DNA from: an uncultured Clostridium sp.
GTDB lineage: Bacteria; Bacillota; Clostridia; Clostridiales; Clostridiaceae
Length of the DNA stretch: 43,693 nt
NCBI RefSeq assembly: GCF_947072515.1
Contig: NZ_CAMTIG010000027.1
Location: 1 to 43,693, forward strand
Reading direction: 5' to 3'
Position numbers and translations under genes: made by a program. Positions 33,820 to 43,623 of the stretch are shown one piece after another. Position 1 is the stretch's first letter; each line of letters opens with the position of its first letter. Below the pieces are notes generated by a model. It was not told where the DNA came from, did no database searches, and saw only the letters and a list, made by a program, of their open reading frames with translations.

Positions 33820-34152
33820 CTATTCAATTGTATCTTTAAACTCTTCGCCCCAATCACAGATACTTTCGATAAAACTTTCTAATTTTAATCCTATTTCTGT
33901 TAATTCATATTCAACTTTGGGAGGGACAACTTTAAAAACAGTTCTTTTTATTATATTATCTTCTTCTAATTCTCGTAATTGTCTAATTAGCATTCTTTGA
34001 TTTATATCAGGAAGCATTCGTTCTATTTCACTTAGTCTTAATTTAGTTTTCTGAAATAAGCACCATATAATAGATATCTTCCATTTTCCGCCTATTACTG
34101 ATAAAGCAAGATCTTTACTTGTATAAAATTCTCTGCCTTTATAATCTATCAT
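33820..34152 (-). CDS. HxlR-family transcriptional regulator
   Basis: 110 residues from ATG 34152 (AAAGGAG seven to eight bases upstream; the longer open frame to 34191 has none). The winged helix runs from ALSVIGGKWKISIIWCL through LRLSEIERMLPDINQRMLIRQLRELEEDNII to the PPKVEYELTEIG wing, the HxlR pattern. A conserved-looking Cys in IIWCLFQ could sense an aldehyde, as a Cys does in Bacillus HxlR (inference). It is divergent from frmAB with a perfect palindrome between, so it is probably their formaldehyde-responsive regulator. Confidence 0.9.
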   Translation of the reverse strand: MIDYKGREFYTSKDLALSVIGGKWKISIIWCLFQKTKLRLSEIERMLPDINQRMLIRQLRELEEDNIIKRTVFKVVPPKVEYELTEIGLKLESFIESICDWGEEFKDTIE

Positions 34153-34184
34153 TTTATAATCTCCTTTTGCTTTAATATTCCTCA

Positions 34185-34200
34185 CTGACAAATTTGTCAG
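34185..34200. promoter_or_regulatory. HxlR operator CTGACAAATTTGTCAG
   Basis: A perfect 16-bp palindrome, 33 bp before the HxlR start and 100 bp before frmA. Position and symmetry suit a dimeric winged-helix regulator controlling both directions. Confidence 0.65.
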
Positions 34201-34260
34201 TATTGTATCTTATATGCTACTACATTAAAATAAATTTAACTAGAGAGATTAATGATTTAA

Positions 34261-36259
<1,999 letters not shown>

Positions 36260-36639
36260 AATTTAAAAGAATAATTAGAATATTAAAGTTAATAGAGAAG
36301 TTTTAATTAAAGCTTATAAAAATGCTATCAAAAGTAATTATTTTGATAGCATTTTTTATATAATATCTTTAATAAGGTATTAAAATTTAAAATATATATT
36401 ATTTTATAAATTAATTATCATAAATAGTTAACATATATTAAGTATAATGAAAATAGAAAATAAAAGAGAAAAAGATTTCACCAGAAAAGTTTAAAGAATA
36501 TGGGGGGCTAATTGAGATTGCTATAAAATATTAAAAGATGAATAGGATCTCAAGTAGAGAAAAAATGCTTAATTATAGTGCAAGGTAGTATTAAATAAAT
36601 TTAATACTATAACTTAAATTAAGAAAAGAGATGATAAAA
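36260..36639. other. Non-coding stretch with terminator and hairpin
   Basis: 380 bp. The frmAB terminator is at 36327-36358. A second perfect hairpin (TAGTATTAAAT/ATTTAATACTA, 36586-36609) lies 30 bp before a small ORF and has no T-run, so it may sit in that gene's leader. No other structure was seen. Confidence 0.45.
36327..36358 (+). terminator. Terminator of frmAB
   Basis: AATGCTATCAAAA and TTTTGATAGCATT form a strong stem with loop GTAATTA and a T-run. Confidence 0.88.
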
Positions 36640-36741
36640 ATGAAGTCAACTTTTGTAAAGAGTCATTTAAGCAATATTATTTGTTATGTAATACTTGGAG
36701 CTATAATAGTATACAGTTTTATTCTAGGTGTTTGCAGATAG
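36640..36741 (+). CDS. Candidate small membrane peptide (33 aa)
   Basis: ATG 36640 with AAAGAGATG about eight bases upstream. The product is 33 residues: a basic N-terminus (MKSTFVKSHL) and one hydrophobic segment from about residue 12 to 32, including ICYVILGAIIVYSF, ending GVCR. That is a plausible single-pass peptide, but length and AT-richness make chance possible. Nothing around it suggests a job. Confidence 0.35.
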   Translation: MKSTFVKSHLSNIICYVILGAIIVYSFILGVCR

Positions 36742-36774
36742 TAAGAGGGTTTATATCCTAAATAAAAAGTATTT

Positions 36775-36810
36775 AAAAAAGATTAGATAATCATGTATCT
36801 AATCTTTTTT
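36775..36810. terminator. Bidirectional terminator
   Basis: AAAAAAGATTAGATA (36775-36789) and TATCTAATCTTTTTT (36796-36810) pair perfectly. It ends the minus-strand gene pair (its stop is inside the stem) and the small peptide gene. Confidence 0.88.
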
Positions 36811-37218
36811 AAATGCTTCTCGTACAATATTAAAACCTTTTTGTAAATGTGAAGGATTCATATTGAAATTGGGTAATCCGCTATTAACGTTGGAACCTCT
36901 AGAGCAATTATATACATCAATGATTGAAGTAAAGATAGCATTTTTTCTTTTTAAAGATTCCAAGTTAGTTAATAATGTTTTTATATTTTCATTTGTTTCA
37001 TCAAGAGTTAATGTTTGATTTAAGAATTTCTGTGTAGTATCTTGTAAATCTAATATCCAATTTTCAATAGTTTGTTTTAAAATTGATTTTTCAGTTAAAT
37101 CATTTTCATCTGATATAGGATATTTTTCATCTACGGCGTATAGTAGAAATTTAAAGTATTTAAATAAATTTGTTATTCTTTCTAATTCATTTTTTTCAGT
37201 AGATTTTTTTGAAAACAT
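36799..37218 (-). CDS. Soluble helical protein, unknown
   Basis: 139 residues, hydrophilic and predicted mostly helical (a charged N-terminus MFSKKSTEKNELERITNLF, a long middle helix TLTLDETNENIKTLLTNLESLKR), with one short C-terminal NPSHLQKGFNIVREAFKKD segment. No recognisable domain. AGGAG precedes the ATG. It follows the zinc-ribbon membrane gene by 15 bp on the same strand, so the two are probably one operon. Confidence 0.65.
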   Translation of the reverse strand: MFSKKSTEKNELERITNLFKYFKFLLYAVDEKYPISDENDLTEKSILKQTIENWILDLQDTTQKFLNQTLTLDETNENIKTLLTNLESLKRKNAIFTSIIDVYNCSRGSNVNSGLPNFNMNPSHLQKGFNIVREAFKKD

Positions 37219-37233
37219 AAAGAAAACTCCTAA

Positions 37234-38118
37234 CTATATATTATTATCTTGAAGAATTTTTTCTATTAATAAACCACCAGTTGTAACTATATAAAAGCCT
37301 TTCCAAATTAAAAGTATTCCAAAGGTTATAGAACAAAGTAAAAATAATGGGATAAAAGAAAGTCCAAGTATAATTATTTTGCCTAGATTTTGGAGACCAT
37401 ATTTCCAACCTAATTTGATACTTTTACCTAGTTCTAAGTTTCTACTTACATAGATATAAAATCCAATAAGGAAAAATAATTGAACACATCCAAGTATAAT
37501 TAACACAACTAGATTTAGAAGCCCTACAAATAGTGTTCCTCCAGCAGTTAATAAACTTATATCAGGTTGTACGAACAAGGTAAATAGCATGGTTATACCT
37601 CCAGAAATGAAAGTTACTAGAAACAATCCAATGCTAAGATTTATATTTATGGTAAAATTCCATTTAGCTTTTCCTGTTTTAATAACTTCAACGACTTTTA
37701 GAAGAACATAACCTCCAAAGATAGCTGCTATAAAGCATTCTAACAGGTATCCAATAAACTTGCTTAAAGGGGAATCAATTATTTTATCTAAAGTAAGTAT
37801 ATTTGAAGCTAGTACCATTATTACTACGAATGGTAATAAATAAAAGACACCATATATGATCTTTTTATTTACATTTTTATTATTTACAAGTCTATTAGAG
37901 ACTGCTTTTATGTCATTGCACTTATATGAAGTATCTTTTAATAATGGTATAAGCAAATTACTACCACAATTAACACATACTTCAGCATTTTCTGATATAT
38001 GACTTCCACAGTGCTCACAAAATCGAATTGCCCTTTCATCTGAGAAGGCGACACCACAATCCTTACAAAGTTCTTTTTCATCTTTATCTCGTTCTTTACC
38101 ACAATGGCAACAATACAT
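37234..38118 (-). CDS. Zinc-ribbon membrane protein
   Basis: 294 residues. Four C-x2-C pairs lie in the first 55 residues (CCHCG, CKDCG, CEHCG, CVNCG), making two zinc ribbons of the double type. After a linker, four or five membrane helices follow (about 95-115, 120-142, 158-180, 188-222 and 245-275). Zinc-ribbon fusions to DUF975-like or Yip1-like membrane domains are common in Firmicutes, with unknown function. AGGAGTGAT precedes the ATG. Confidence 0.75.
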   Translation of the reverse strand: MYCCHCGKERDKDEKELCKDCGVAFSDERAIRFCEHCGSHISENAEVCVNCGSNLLIPLLKDTSYKCNDIKAVSNRLVNNKNVNKKIIYGVFYLLPFVVIMVLASNILTLDKIIDSPLSKFIGYLLECFIAAIFGGYVLLKVVEVIKTGKAKWNFTININLSIGLFLVTFISGGITMLFTLFVQPDISLLTAGGTLFVGLLNLVVLIILGCVQLFFLIGFYIYVSRNLELGKSIKLGWKYGLQNLGKIIILGLSFIPLFLLCSITFGILLIWKGFYIVTTGGLLIEKILQDNNI

Positions 38119-38388
38119 AATATCACTCCTATACTATTTTTCTTTTGTATTTAAATTACCTTTTAGATAGAAAAACAATTATAATATCTTAATATTTGTT
38201 ATATTGTACCATAAAGTTAAGGAGAAACTTACATTAAAAAGTAAAATATTAATTAAATAAGATAATTTTGTTAAAAAAGGGTTAATTTAAATAGAAGATA
38301 GAATAATAGTGCTATAATCTAACTGGAAGTAAATGTTTTCATAAAATGAAAATTTATTTCAACTTTAATCAAATAGGGGGTAAAAGTC

Positions 38389-39579
38389 ATGAATAATGAA
38401 AAAAGGTCATTAGTTTTAATTGGGACGATGATAGCTCAAATTGGATTAGGAACGCTATATACCTGGAGTATGTTCAATAAACCTATAGGGCAGTTGCATC
38501 ATTGGAGCATTGAGCAGGTAGCACTAAGTTTTTCTATAACAAGTTTTGCTTTAGCTGTAAGTACTTTATTTTCAGGAAAACTTCAAGAGGTATTTGGAGT
38601 TAAAAGAGTAGTTGCTTTCTGTGGTATAGTTTTAGGACTTGGATTGATAATGGCTGCAAGAATGGATTCTTTAGATGCTTTATACATTTTTGCAGGTGTA
38701 ATTGTAGGGGCAGCAGACGGAATAGCATATATGCTTACTTTAACTAATTGTATTCAATGGTTTCCAGATAAAAAAGGTTTAATAGCAGGATTATCAATAG
38801 GATGCTATGGGATTGGTAGTTTAATATTTAAGTATATCAATGCATATTTTCTTAAATCATTTGGAGTTAAATCTGCATTTTTATATTGGGGATTATGTGC
38901 ATTTGCTTTAGTGTTTATAGGAGCATTGCTTTTAAGAGATGCAAAAGTGGATACAGAGAATGAAGTAACTAATCTAAAAGGAATTATAAGAGAGTATAAA
39001 AGAACAGAATTGTTTAAATTACCTCAAGCATACTTATTGTTTATTGCATTCTTAGCATCTTGTTTAGGTGGATTATATGTAATTGGAGTAGCAAAAAATG
39101 TAGGAATGCAGTTAGCACATTTAAGTGCAGTAAATGCAGGAAGTGCTATAGTAATTGTAGCTATTTTTAATACTATAGGTAGATTTATTTTAGGAAGTCT
39201 TTCAGATAAAATGTCAAGAACGAAAGTATCAGCTATTGCTTTTGCAATTATTGCAGTATCTGCATCAATTGTATTATTTATACCATTAAATTTTGCATGG
39301 TTTTTAGTTTCAATTGGAGGAATAGCTTTTGCCTTTGGAGGAAACTTAACTATATTCCCAACAGTTGTAGGAGAATATTTTGGACTTAAGAATAGTAGCA
39401 AAAACTACGGAATTATTTATCAAGGATTTGGAATTGGTGGACTTTTAGGTGGAGTTATTGCTAGATTAATGGATGGATTGAGACCAACATTTTATTTAGT
39501 TTTAATAATGTCTATAATAGCTTTTATAATTATGTTATCAATAAAAGCACCACAAGAAAAAGCTGTTACTATAAAATAG
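38389..39579 (+). CDS. OFA-family MFS transporter
   Basis: 396 residues with 12 membrane helices. The N-terminal GLGTLYTWSMFNKPIG is typical of the OFA (oxalate/formate antiporter) family, and the DGIAYMLTLTNCIQWFPDKKGLIAG segment matches its central motif. The family moves small monocarboxylates or oxalate and includes pyruvate-induced YhjX; substrate unknown here. TAGGGGGT precedes the ATG. A terminator lies about 35 bp after the stop. Confidence 0.88.
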   Translation: MNNEKRSLVLIGTMIAQIGLGTLYTWSMFNKPIGQLHHWSIEQVALSFSITSFALAVSTLFSGKLQEVFGVKRVVAFCGIVLGLGLIMAARMDSLDALYIFAGVIVGAADGIAYMLTLTNCIQWFPDKKGLIAGLSIGCYGIGSLIFKYINAYFLKSFGVKSAFLYWGLCAFALVFIGALLLRDAKVDTENEVTNLKGIIREYKRTELFKLPQAYLLFIAFLASCLGGLYVIGVAKNVGMQLAHLSAVNAGSAIVIVAIFNTIGRFILGSLSDKMSRTKVSAIAFAIIAVSASIVLFIPLNFAWFLVSIGGIAFAFGGNLTIFPTVVGEYFGLKNSSKNYGIIYQGFGIGGLLGGVIARLMDGLRPTFYLVLIMSIIAFIIMLSIKAPQEKAVTIK

Positions 39580-39613
39580 AATTTAGAACATAAATAAAGA
39601 ATATATTAGATAT

Positions 39614-39656
39614 AAAAAGATTATTAAGTTAAAAAAGACTTTTTAATCTTTTTTTT
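39614..39656 (+). terminator. Terminator of the OFA transporter gene
   Basis: AAAAAGATTA pairs with TAATCTTTTT across a longer AT loop, then T8. Confidence 0.65.
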
Positions 39657-39802
39657 TATTTTCAAAATTTAGAAGTTTGACATTATATTAAACTATAGAG
39701 AAGTTTGTGATTTATGGATTATTATATAGATATTTATATTACTAATATTTGTTTTATTGAAAAAATATTCCATATATTATAAAATAAAATTGGGGTGAAT
39801 AT

Positions 39803-40306
39803 ATGGAAAAAACTTATGGGATTAGTAATGAAGTTTTATTAAAAGGGCAACAAAATTTAAAAAATAATATTGATTTTACTAAAATAAAAAAAATATTATT
39901 AATTTCTTTAGGGTTTCTAACTATTGTAGGCAGTTTAATATTATTTTCTGATTATAAAAGATATAAAATAGAAGGGTATGACAATGTATCGTTAAATAGA
40001 TTTGCAATAATTGGAGTTAGTGTAATACTTATTGTAGTTATAAGTGCATATTATATTATATTAAAAGCACTATGGAGGAACGCTTTTAATAAATATGAAG
40101 CGAATGATGTAAATATAATTACTAGTACAGAAAATGGATGTATTTATAAACAGTTTAGAAATGACAAAGAAATATATTCGGTAAATATTTCAGACTGTAA
40201 AATAATTACTAGTTCAAAAATAGATGATATGAAAATAATAATATATATGAGATATAGAAGACTTCCAGAGTATATTATTATTCCAGAAGAATATTATAAA
40301 GATTAA
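39803..40306 (+). CDS. Two-helix membrane protein, YcxB-like C-terminus
   Basis: 167 residues. Two membrane helices (about 30-47 and 66-88) are followed by a soluble C-terminal region (EANDVNIITSTENGCIYKQFRNDKEIYSVNISDCKII...MRYRRLPEYIIIPEEYY) that resembles the YcxB-like domain by strand pattern. The family call is tentative. GGGGTGA precedes the ATG. It stands alone at the left edge of the accessory-looking end. Confidence 0.6.
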   Translation: MEKTYGISNEVLLKGQQNLKNNIDFTKIKKILLISLGFLTIVGSLILFSDYKRYKIEGYDNVSLNRFAIIGVSVILIVVISAYYIILKALWRNAFNKYEANDVNIITSTENGCIYKQFRNDKEIYSVNISDCKIITSSKIDDMKIIIYMRYRRLPEYIIIPEEYYKD

Positions 40307-40335
40307 AAATATAAAAAGAAACTATTTATAATTAG

Positions 40336-40400
40336 AACTTGTACTTGCCTATAGCGGGTACTGGGCACAGTTGGACTCAGTTTAAATAAATGAATTTTTA
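40336..40400. repeat. Repeated element, copy A
   Basis: It begins with AACTTGTACTTGCC (40336-40349), the word shared with copies at 42645 and 43624. The next 30 bases (GGTACTGGGCACAGTTGG region) resemble copy B, with about 17 of 24 positions matching by eye. Right limit is uncertain. Confidence 0.65.
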
Positions 40401-40458
40401 GAAACGTATTTAGACGTGATAGGTTGAAAATTTTATAATAAAATGTGGAGAAGATTTT

Positions 40459-41166
40459 ATGAGAAAGAAAATAATTTTAGGAATGTTGTTAGGTGTATTA
40501 GTACTAGGGGGAGGGTGTAATGCTAATATAGGTAAAACGGAAAATGTTATAGAATTTGAGAAAAAAGAAAAATATAGAAATCTAGAAAATGAAATAGGAT
40601 TAGAAAATATCGATATAAATAGGTTTGCAGAGTTAATAGATTCATTGGAGTATATGAGTTCAGAATACAAATTAAATAGGCAGCAAAGTTTAAAGGCTAG
40701 TAAATTAAATAAGAAGAATATTGATGAAATTGTTGAACGAGCGATATATTTAATAAATAACTATAATAGAGAAATGCCTAAATATTTTTATGTACAGACA
40801 ATAAATGAAATAGACTTATTAGGAGAATATATAAGTTTAGATTTAGCAGTAGAATTATTAAAAGAATGTATATTTAGTGAAAATATAGATGAAATGAAAA
40901 GTATGATTATTGATGAAGATTTTAAAATATATTGGTATACATATGTTAGTGAATTGTTAAGTGATTTTTATCAAGAAAATAAACAAGTAAAACAAGAAGA
41001 GAAGAATATAATAATAGATTATTTAAGAGAATTAAAGGCATATCCAATTTTAATAGTATCAAGTAAAGCTGAAAAAAGCGATTTTGAAATGAAAATGATA
41101 GAGGATTCGAGCAAAAAGCTAGTAGATTTAAAAAATGAAGTTAATTATATTTTATCTAAAAATTAA
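40459..41166 (+). CDS. Lipoprotein of unknown function
   Basis: 235 residues. The signal peptide (RKKIILGMLLGVLVLGGGC) ends in a lipobox with Cys at about 20. The mature part is long, charged and helical, without a recognisable domain. GGAGAAG lies before the ATG. It is followed by a good terminator at 41177-41213. Confidence 0.7.
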   Translation: MRKKIILGMLLGVLVLGGGCNANIGKTENVIEFEKKEKYRNLENEIGLENIDINRFAELIDSLEYMSSEYKLNRQQSLKASKLNKKNIDEIVERAIYLINNYNREMPKYFYVQTINEIDLLGEYISLDLAVELLKECIFSENIDEMKSMIIDEDFKIYWYTYVSELLSDFYQENKQVKQEEKNIIIDYLRELKAYPILIVSSKAEKSDFEMKMIEDSSKKLVDLKNEVNYILSKN

Positions 41167-41176
41167 AAATAATTTT

Positions 41177-41213
41177 GACTATGTTTAGATTTTTTGAAAC
41201 ATAGTCATTTTTT
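41177..41213 (+). terminator. Terminator of the lipoprotein gene
   Basis: GACTATGTTT and AAACATAGTC pair over ten bases with an AT loop and a T-run. Confidence 0.88.
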
Positions 41214-41232
41214 ATAAAAAGGGGTGTGGTAA

Positions 41233-41493
41233 TTGAAGGATTTATTTAATAAAACATTAATAGCATCAATAATAATACACATATTAATGTTTACTCATAT
41301 TAATGTTTCAGAAAAAATTATTGAGTTTGAATCATTGATACCTGTATTAGTAGGACTTATTACGATGCTAATAGTATTTAGAGTGAGTAATTTTACAAAG
41401 ATGAATTTTATTAAAAAGCAATATGTAAGTTGGTTTGGGTATGGGAGTGGATATTGTTTAGGGTTTTTATATTTTATTATAATTAGTTTATAA
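41233..41493 (+). CDS. Small membrane protein, unknown
   Basis: 86 residues with three predicted membrane segments (about 7-22, 35-50 and 68-85). The start is a TTG preceded by GGGGTGTGG; no ATG fits. It could be an immunity-type protein given the bacteriocin-like locus nearby, but that is only position. A strong terminator follows at 41537-41573. Confidence 0.5.
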   Translation: MKDLFNKTLIASIIIHILMFTHINVSEKIIEFESLIPVLVGLITMLIVFRVSNFTKMNFIKKQYVSWFGYGSGYCLGFLYFIIISL

Positions 41494-41536
41494 TAAATAA
41501 ATTATATATAAGGTTAATGAGTTTTATTTTTCATTC

Positions 41537-41573
41537 AAGTAGTATCTATTGACTGATAGATACTACTTTTTTT
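41537..41573 (+). terminator. Terminator of the small membrane protein gene
   Basis: AAGTAGTATCTAT (41537-41549) and ATAGATACTACTT (41556-41568) pair perfectly and are followed by T. Confidence 0.9.
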
Positions 41574-41666
41574 CTGAAATAAAGGTTATCTAAATTTGCG
41601 TATTGATTAATAAATTTAAGGTATGGAGAATATTATAATTATTATTAAGTAAATAGGGAGATTGAG

Positions 41667-42637
41667 ATGAAAAAATATATAATTATTGGATTAGTAGCGA
41701 TAGGAACTTTATTATCTATGACTGGTTGTAATAATATACAAGCTCAAAATGCAAATAAAAAAGAAGTTATTTCAACGGATTCTAATAAGTTTGTTGAATC
41801 TAAAGATAGTATTGAGATAAATAAAAAAGAAATTATAGAAGAGCTAATATCTGATAAATATGAAGGTAGATTAGTTGGAAGTCAAGGGAATAAATTAGCT
41901 GAAGAATATTTATATTTGAAATTTGAGGAATTAAATTTAAAGCCTGTTTTGAATAATAATTTATATCATAACTATGAGCAAGAGGTAAGTGATACTTATG
42001 GAGCAGTTGATGAGAACAGCAAAACAAGAATTGCAAGCGTAAATAATGTAGTTGGGAAAATTGAGGGAAAGAATAATAAAAAGGCTATAGTTGTTTCAGC
42101 ACATTTTGATCATATAGGTAAGCAAAATGGAGAAATTATTAGAGGTGCAGTTGATAATGCTAGTGGAGTAGCTATTTTATTAGATTTAGCATTAAGTTTA
42201 AAAGAAAAAAATTTAGAGTCGGATATAATATTTTGTGCATTTAATGGAGAAGAGAAAGGTTTGAGTGGGAGTCAGAAATTTGTTGAAGATATAAAAAAGA
42301 GTATGAAAATATAATTAATATAAATATTGATTCAGTAGGATATAAAAATGGTGGAGATATAATTTTTTTGCAACAAAAAAATCATGAAAAAATATATTCA
42401 TTAATGGAAGAAAGTTTAAATTTAAATGATATAAAAATAAATAAAGATGGGAAGTTAATGGGTGTTTCAGATAATAAAAATTTTGAAAGAAATGGAATCT
42501 CTAATATATGTTTAATTGATGAAAACGTAAAAGAAGTTATCCATAGTGTAAAAGATACTGAAGATAAAGTAGACTATAGTAAATTAGATAATTTAGTCAA
42601 GTCAGTTAATTATTTTATAAAAAACTATAAATTTTAG
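41667..42637 (+). pseudogene. M28-family metallopeptidase lipoprotein, frameshifted
   Basis: Frame 1 (41667-42314) gives a lipoprotein signal (KKYIIIGLVAIGTLLSMTGC) and the M28 metal motifs VSAHFDHIG, AVDNASGVA and GEEKGLSGS, then stops soon after an A6 run (42293-42298). The -1 frame continues at once with the conserved NINIDSVG block and runs to 42637, so the intact product would be about 323 residues. The break lies on the heptamer A AAA AAG. Either one A was lost (pseudogene) or a -1 frameshift restores the frame. Aminopeptidase activity would need the second part. Confidence 0.82.
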
Positions 42638-42644
42638 TTAATAG

Positions 42645-42784
42645 AACTTGTACTTGCCCAGGGTTCGTGCTGGACACAATTGTGCCCAGTTTTTTTTGTG
42701 TCTGGGGTTCATTATAGGCGACTTAGAGCTAGTTGCGTATCTAAAAAAATAAAACCAAATCAGTTTTAAATTCTTGATTTGGTT
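42645..42784. repeat. Repeated element, copy B
   Basis: AACTTGTACTTGCC (42645-42658) is followed by the dyad CTGGACACAATTGTGCCCAG and eight T. Further right is the hairpin AACCAAATCA/TGATTTGGTT (42753-42784), the same stem that ends copy C. The first dyad with its T-run may act as a terminator for the broken peptidase gene. Confidence 0.65.
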
Positions 42785-42823
42785 AAATTAACAATACTGT
42801 GTCTAAATTTAGTTCTTAGAATT

Positions 42824-43015
42824 TTAGTACTGATTTGATTTGTGGATTTCATTATAAATATAGGACTTAATAAAGCCATAAATAACTCCAATGATAAATA
42901 ATGTTAATAAAATTAATATTAAATTTAATATAGTAAATTTAATATTAAATACAATTAAAATTATAAGTAGGACTATATTTATAGGATTTATTATAGTACC
43001 TATAATTTTATTCAT
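42824..43015 (-). CDS. Small membrane protein, candidate bacteriocin immunity protein
   Basis: 63 residues with two hydrophobic segments (about 8-27 and 30-50) and a short hydrophilic tail. Its ATG overlaps the stop of the bacteriocin-like gene by 8 bp (ATGAATAA), so translation is coupled. Size, topology and position fit an immunity protein for the peptide encoded just upstream. No sequence family was recognised. Confidence 0.55.
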   Translation of the reverse strand: MNKIIGTIINPINIVLLIILIVFNIKFTILNLILILLTLFIIGVIYGFIKSYIYNEIHKSNQY

Positions 43016-43190
43016 CAGGATACATGCTATCGTCAGTATTATCAGTATAAATTATCCATTTTTTTACACTGTTATAGACATCTTTACCAAAAGCACTTCC
43101 AGCAGCTGTTACAGCTCCTGCGCATTTTAAATCGTTTCTCCAGTTTCCACTATTAAGAGTATCTAATTCTTCTAATTGTAATTCGTTCAT
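43008..43190 (-). CDS. Bacteriocin-like peptide with leader
   Basis: 60 residues. MNELQLEELDTLNSG looks like a double-glycine-type leader (E-L-x-x-E-E-L-x-x-L, with SG rather than GG at the cleavage site). The mature part would be about 45 residues, NWRNDLKCAGAVTAAGSAFG..., with a small-residue CAGAVTAAGSAFG stretch as in two-peptide or class II bacteriocins. An excellent AAAGGAGGT lies six to seven bases before the ATG. The overlapping small membrane gene and the C39 peptidase remnant on the other side support a bacteriocin locus. SG instead of GG is atypical. Confidence 0.6.
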   Translation of the reverse strand: MNELQLEELDTLNSGNWRNDLKCAGAVTAAGSAFGKDVYNSVKKWIIYTDNTDDSMYPDE

Positions 43191-43494
43191 TTAGAATTAC
43201 CTCCTTTATTTTTTAGGAAATTTCTATAAAGCTAGTTACACTATTTAAATTTATCTCGAGATCTACTTAGAAATATTTTGTAATTCATTTATGTGTTAAT
43301 TATATTGAGCAAAGAAATTTAATACAAAGAGATAAAATTATTAAATTATTAGTTAAAATGATTTTGTTCTATTTTTTTTTAGGATAACTTAAAAATTTCT
43401 AAAAATAAAATAGACGAATAAAACTTAGAGTAGCGAAAATTAAAAAATATTGAAATTAGTTATATTAAATACTTTAAAAGAAAGGTAAAAAGGT
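43191..43494. other. Divergent intergenic stretch of the bacteriocin-like locus
   Basis: About 300 bp of AT-rich DNA between the peptide gene (minus) and the C39 fragment (plus). The promoters of both should lie here. No clear -35/-10 pair or operator repeat was identified by eye. Confidence 0.4.
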
Positions 43495-43623
43495 ATGTTT
43501 AATAAGTATTGTTGCATTAAGCAAAAAGAGCTTAAAGATTGTGGATGTGCATGTTTAGTAACTATTTGTAAGTAGTATGGAAATAGTATCCCTATTTATA
43601 AGATTCGTGAAATTGCAAATAAC
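43495..43623 (+). pseudogene. C39 peptidase fragment of a bacteriocin ABC transporter
   Basis: ATG 43495 follows AAAGG. The frame reads a C39 N-terminus: IKQKELKDCGCACLVTICK, with the catalytic Cys in DCG. It stops at an in-frame TAG (43573-43575) exactly where homologues have Tyr in KYYG. The reading then resumes as YGNSIPIYKIREIAN, again typical C39, and is cut by the repeated element at 43624. The catalytic His and the transporter part are missing. The gene is dead by both a nonsense change and truncation. Confidence 0.8.

Noticed and set aside
36448..36496. Short open frame MKIENKREKDF...
   Set aside because: Only about 15 codons, no ribosome binding site, no conserved feature.
42891..43130. 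Plus-strand frame across the bacteriocin-like locus
   Set aside because: It is the shadow of the two minus-strand genes, with no ribosome binding site and Ile-rich chance composition.
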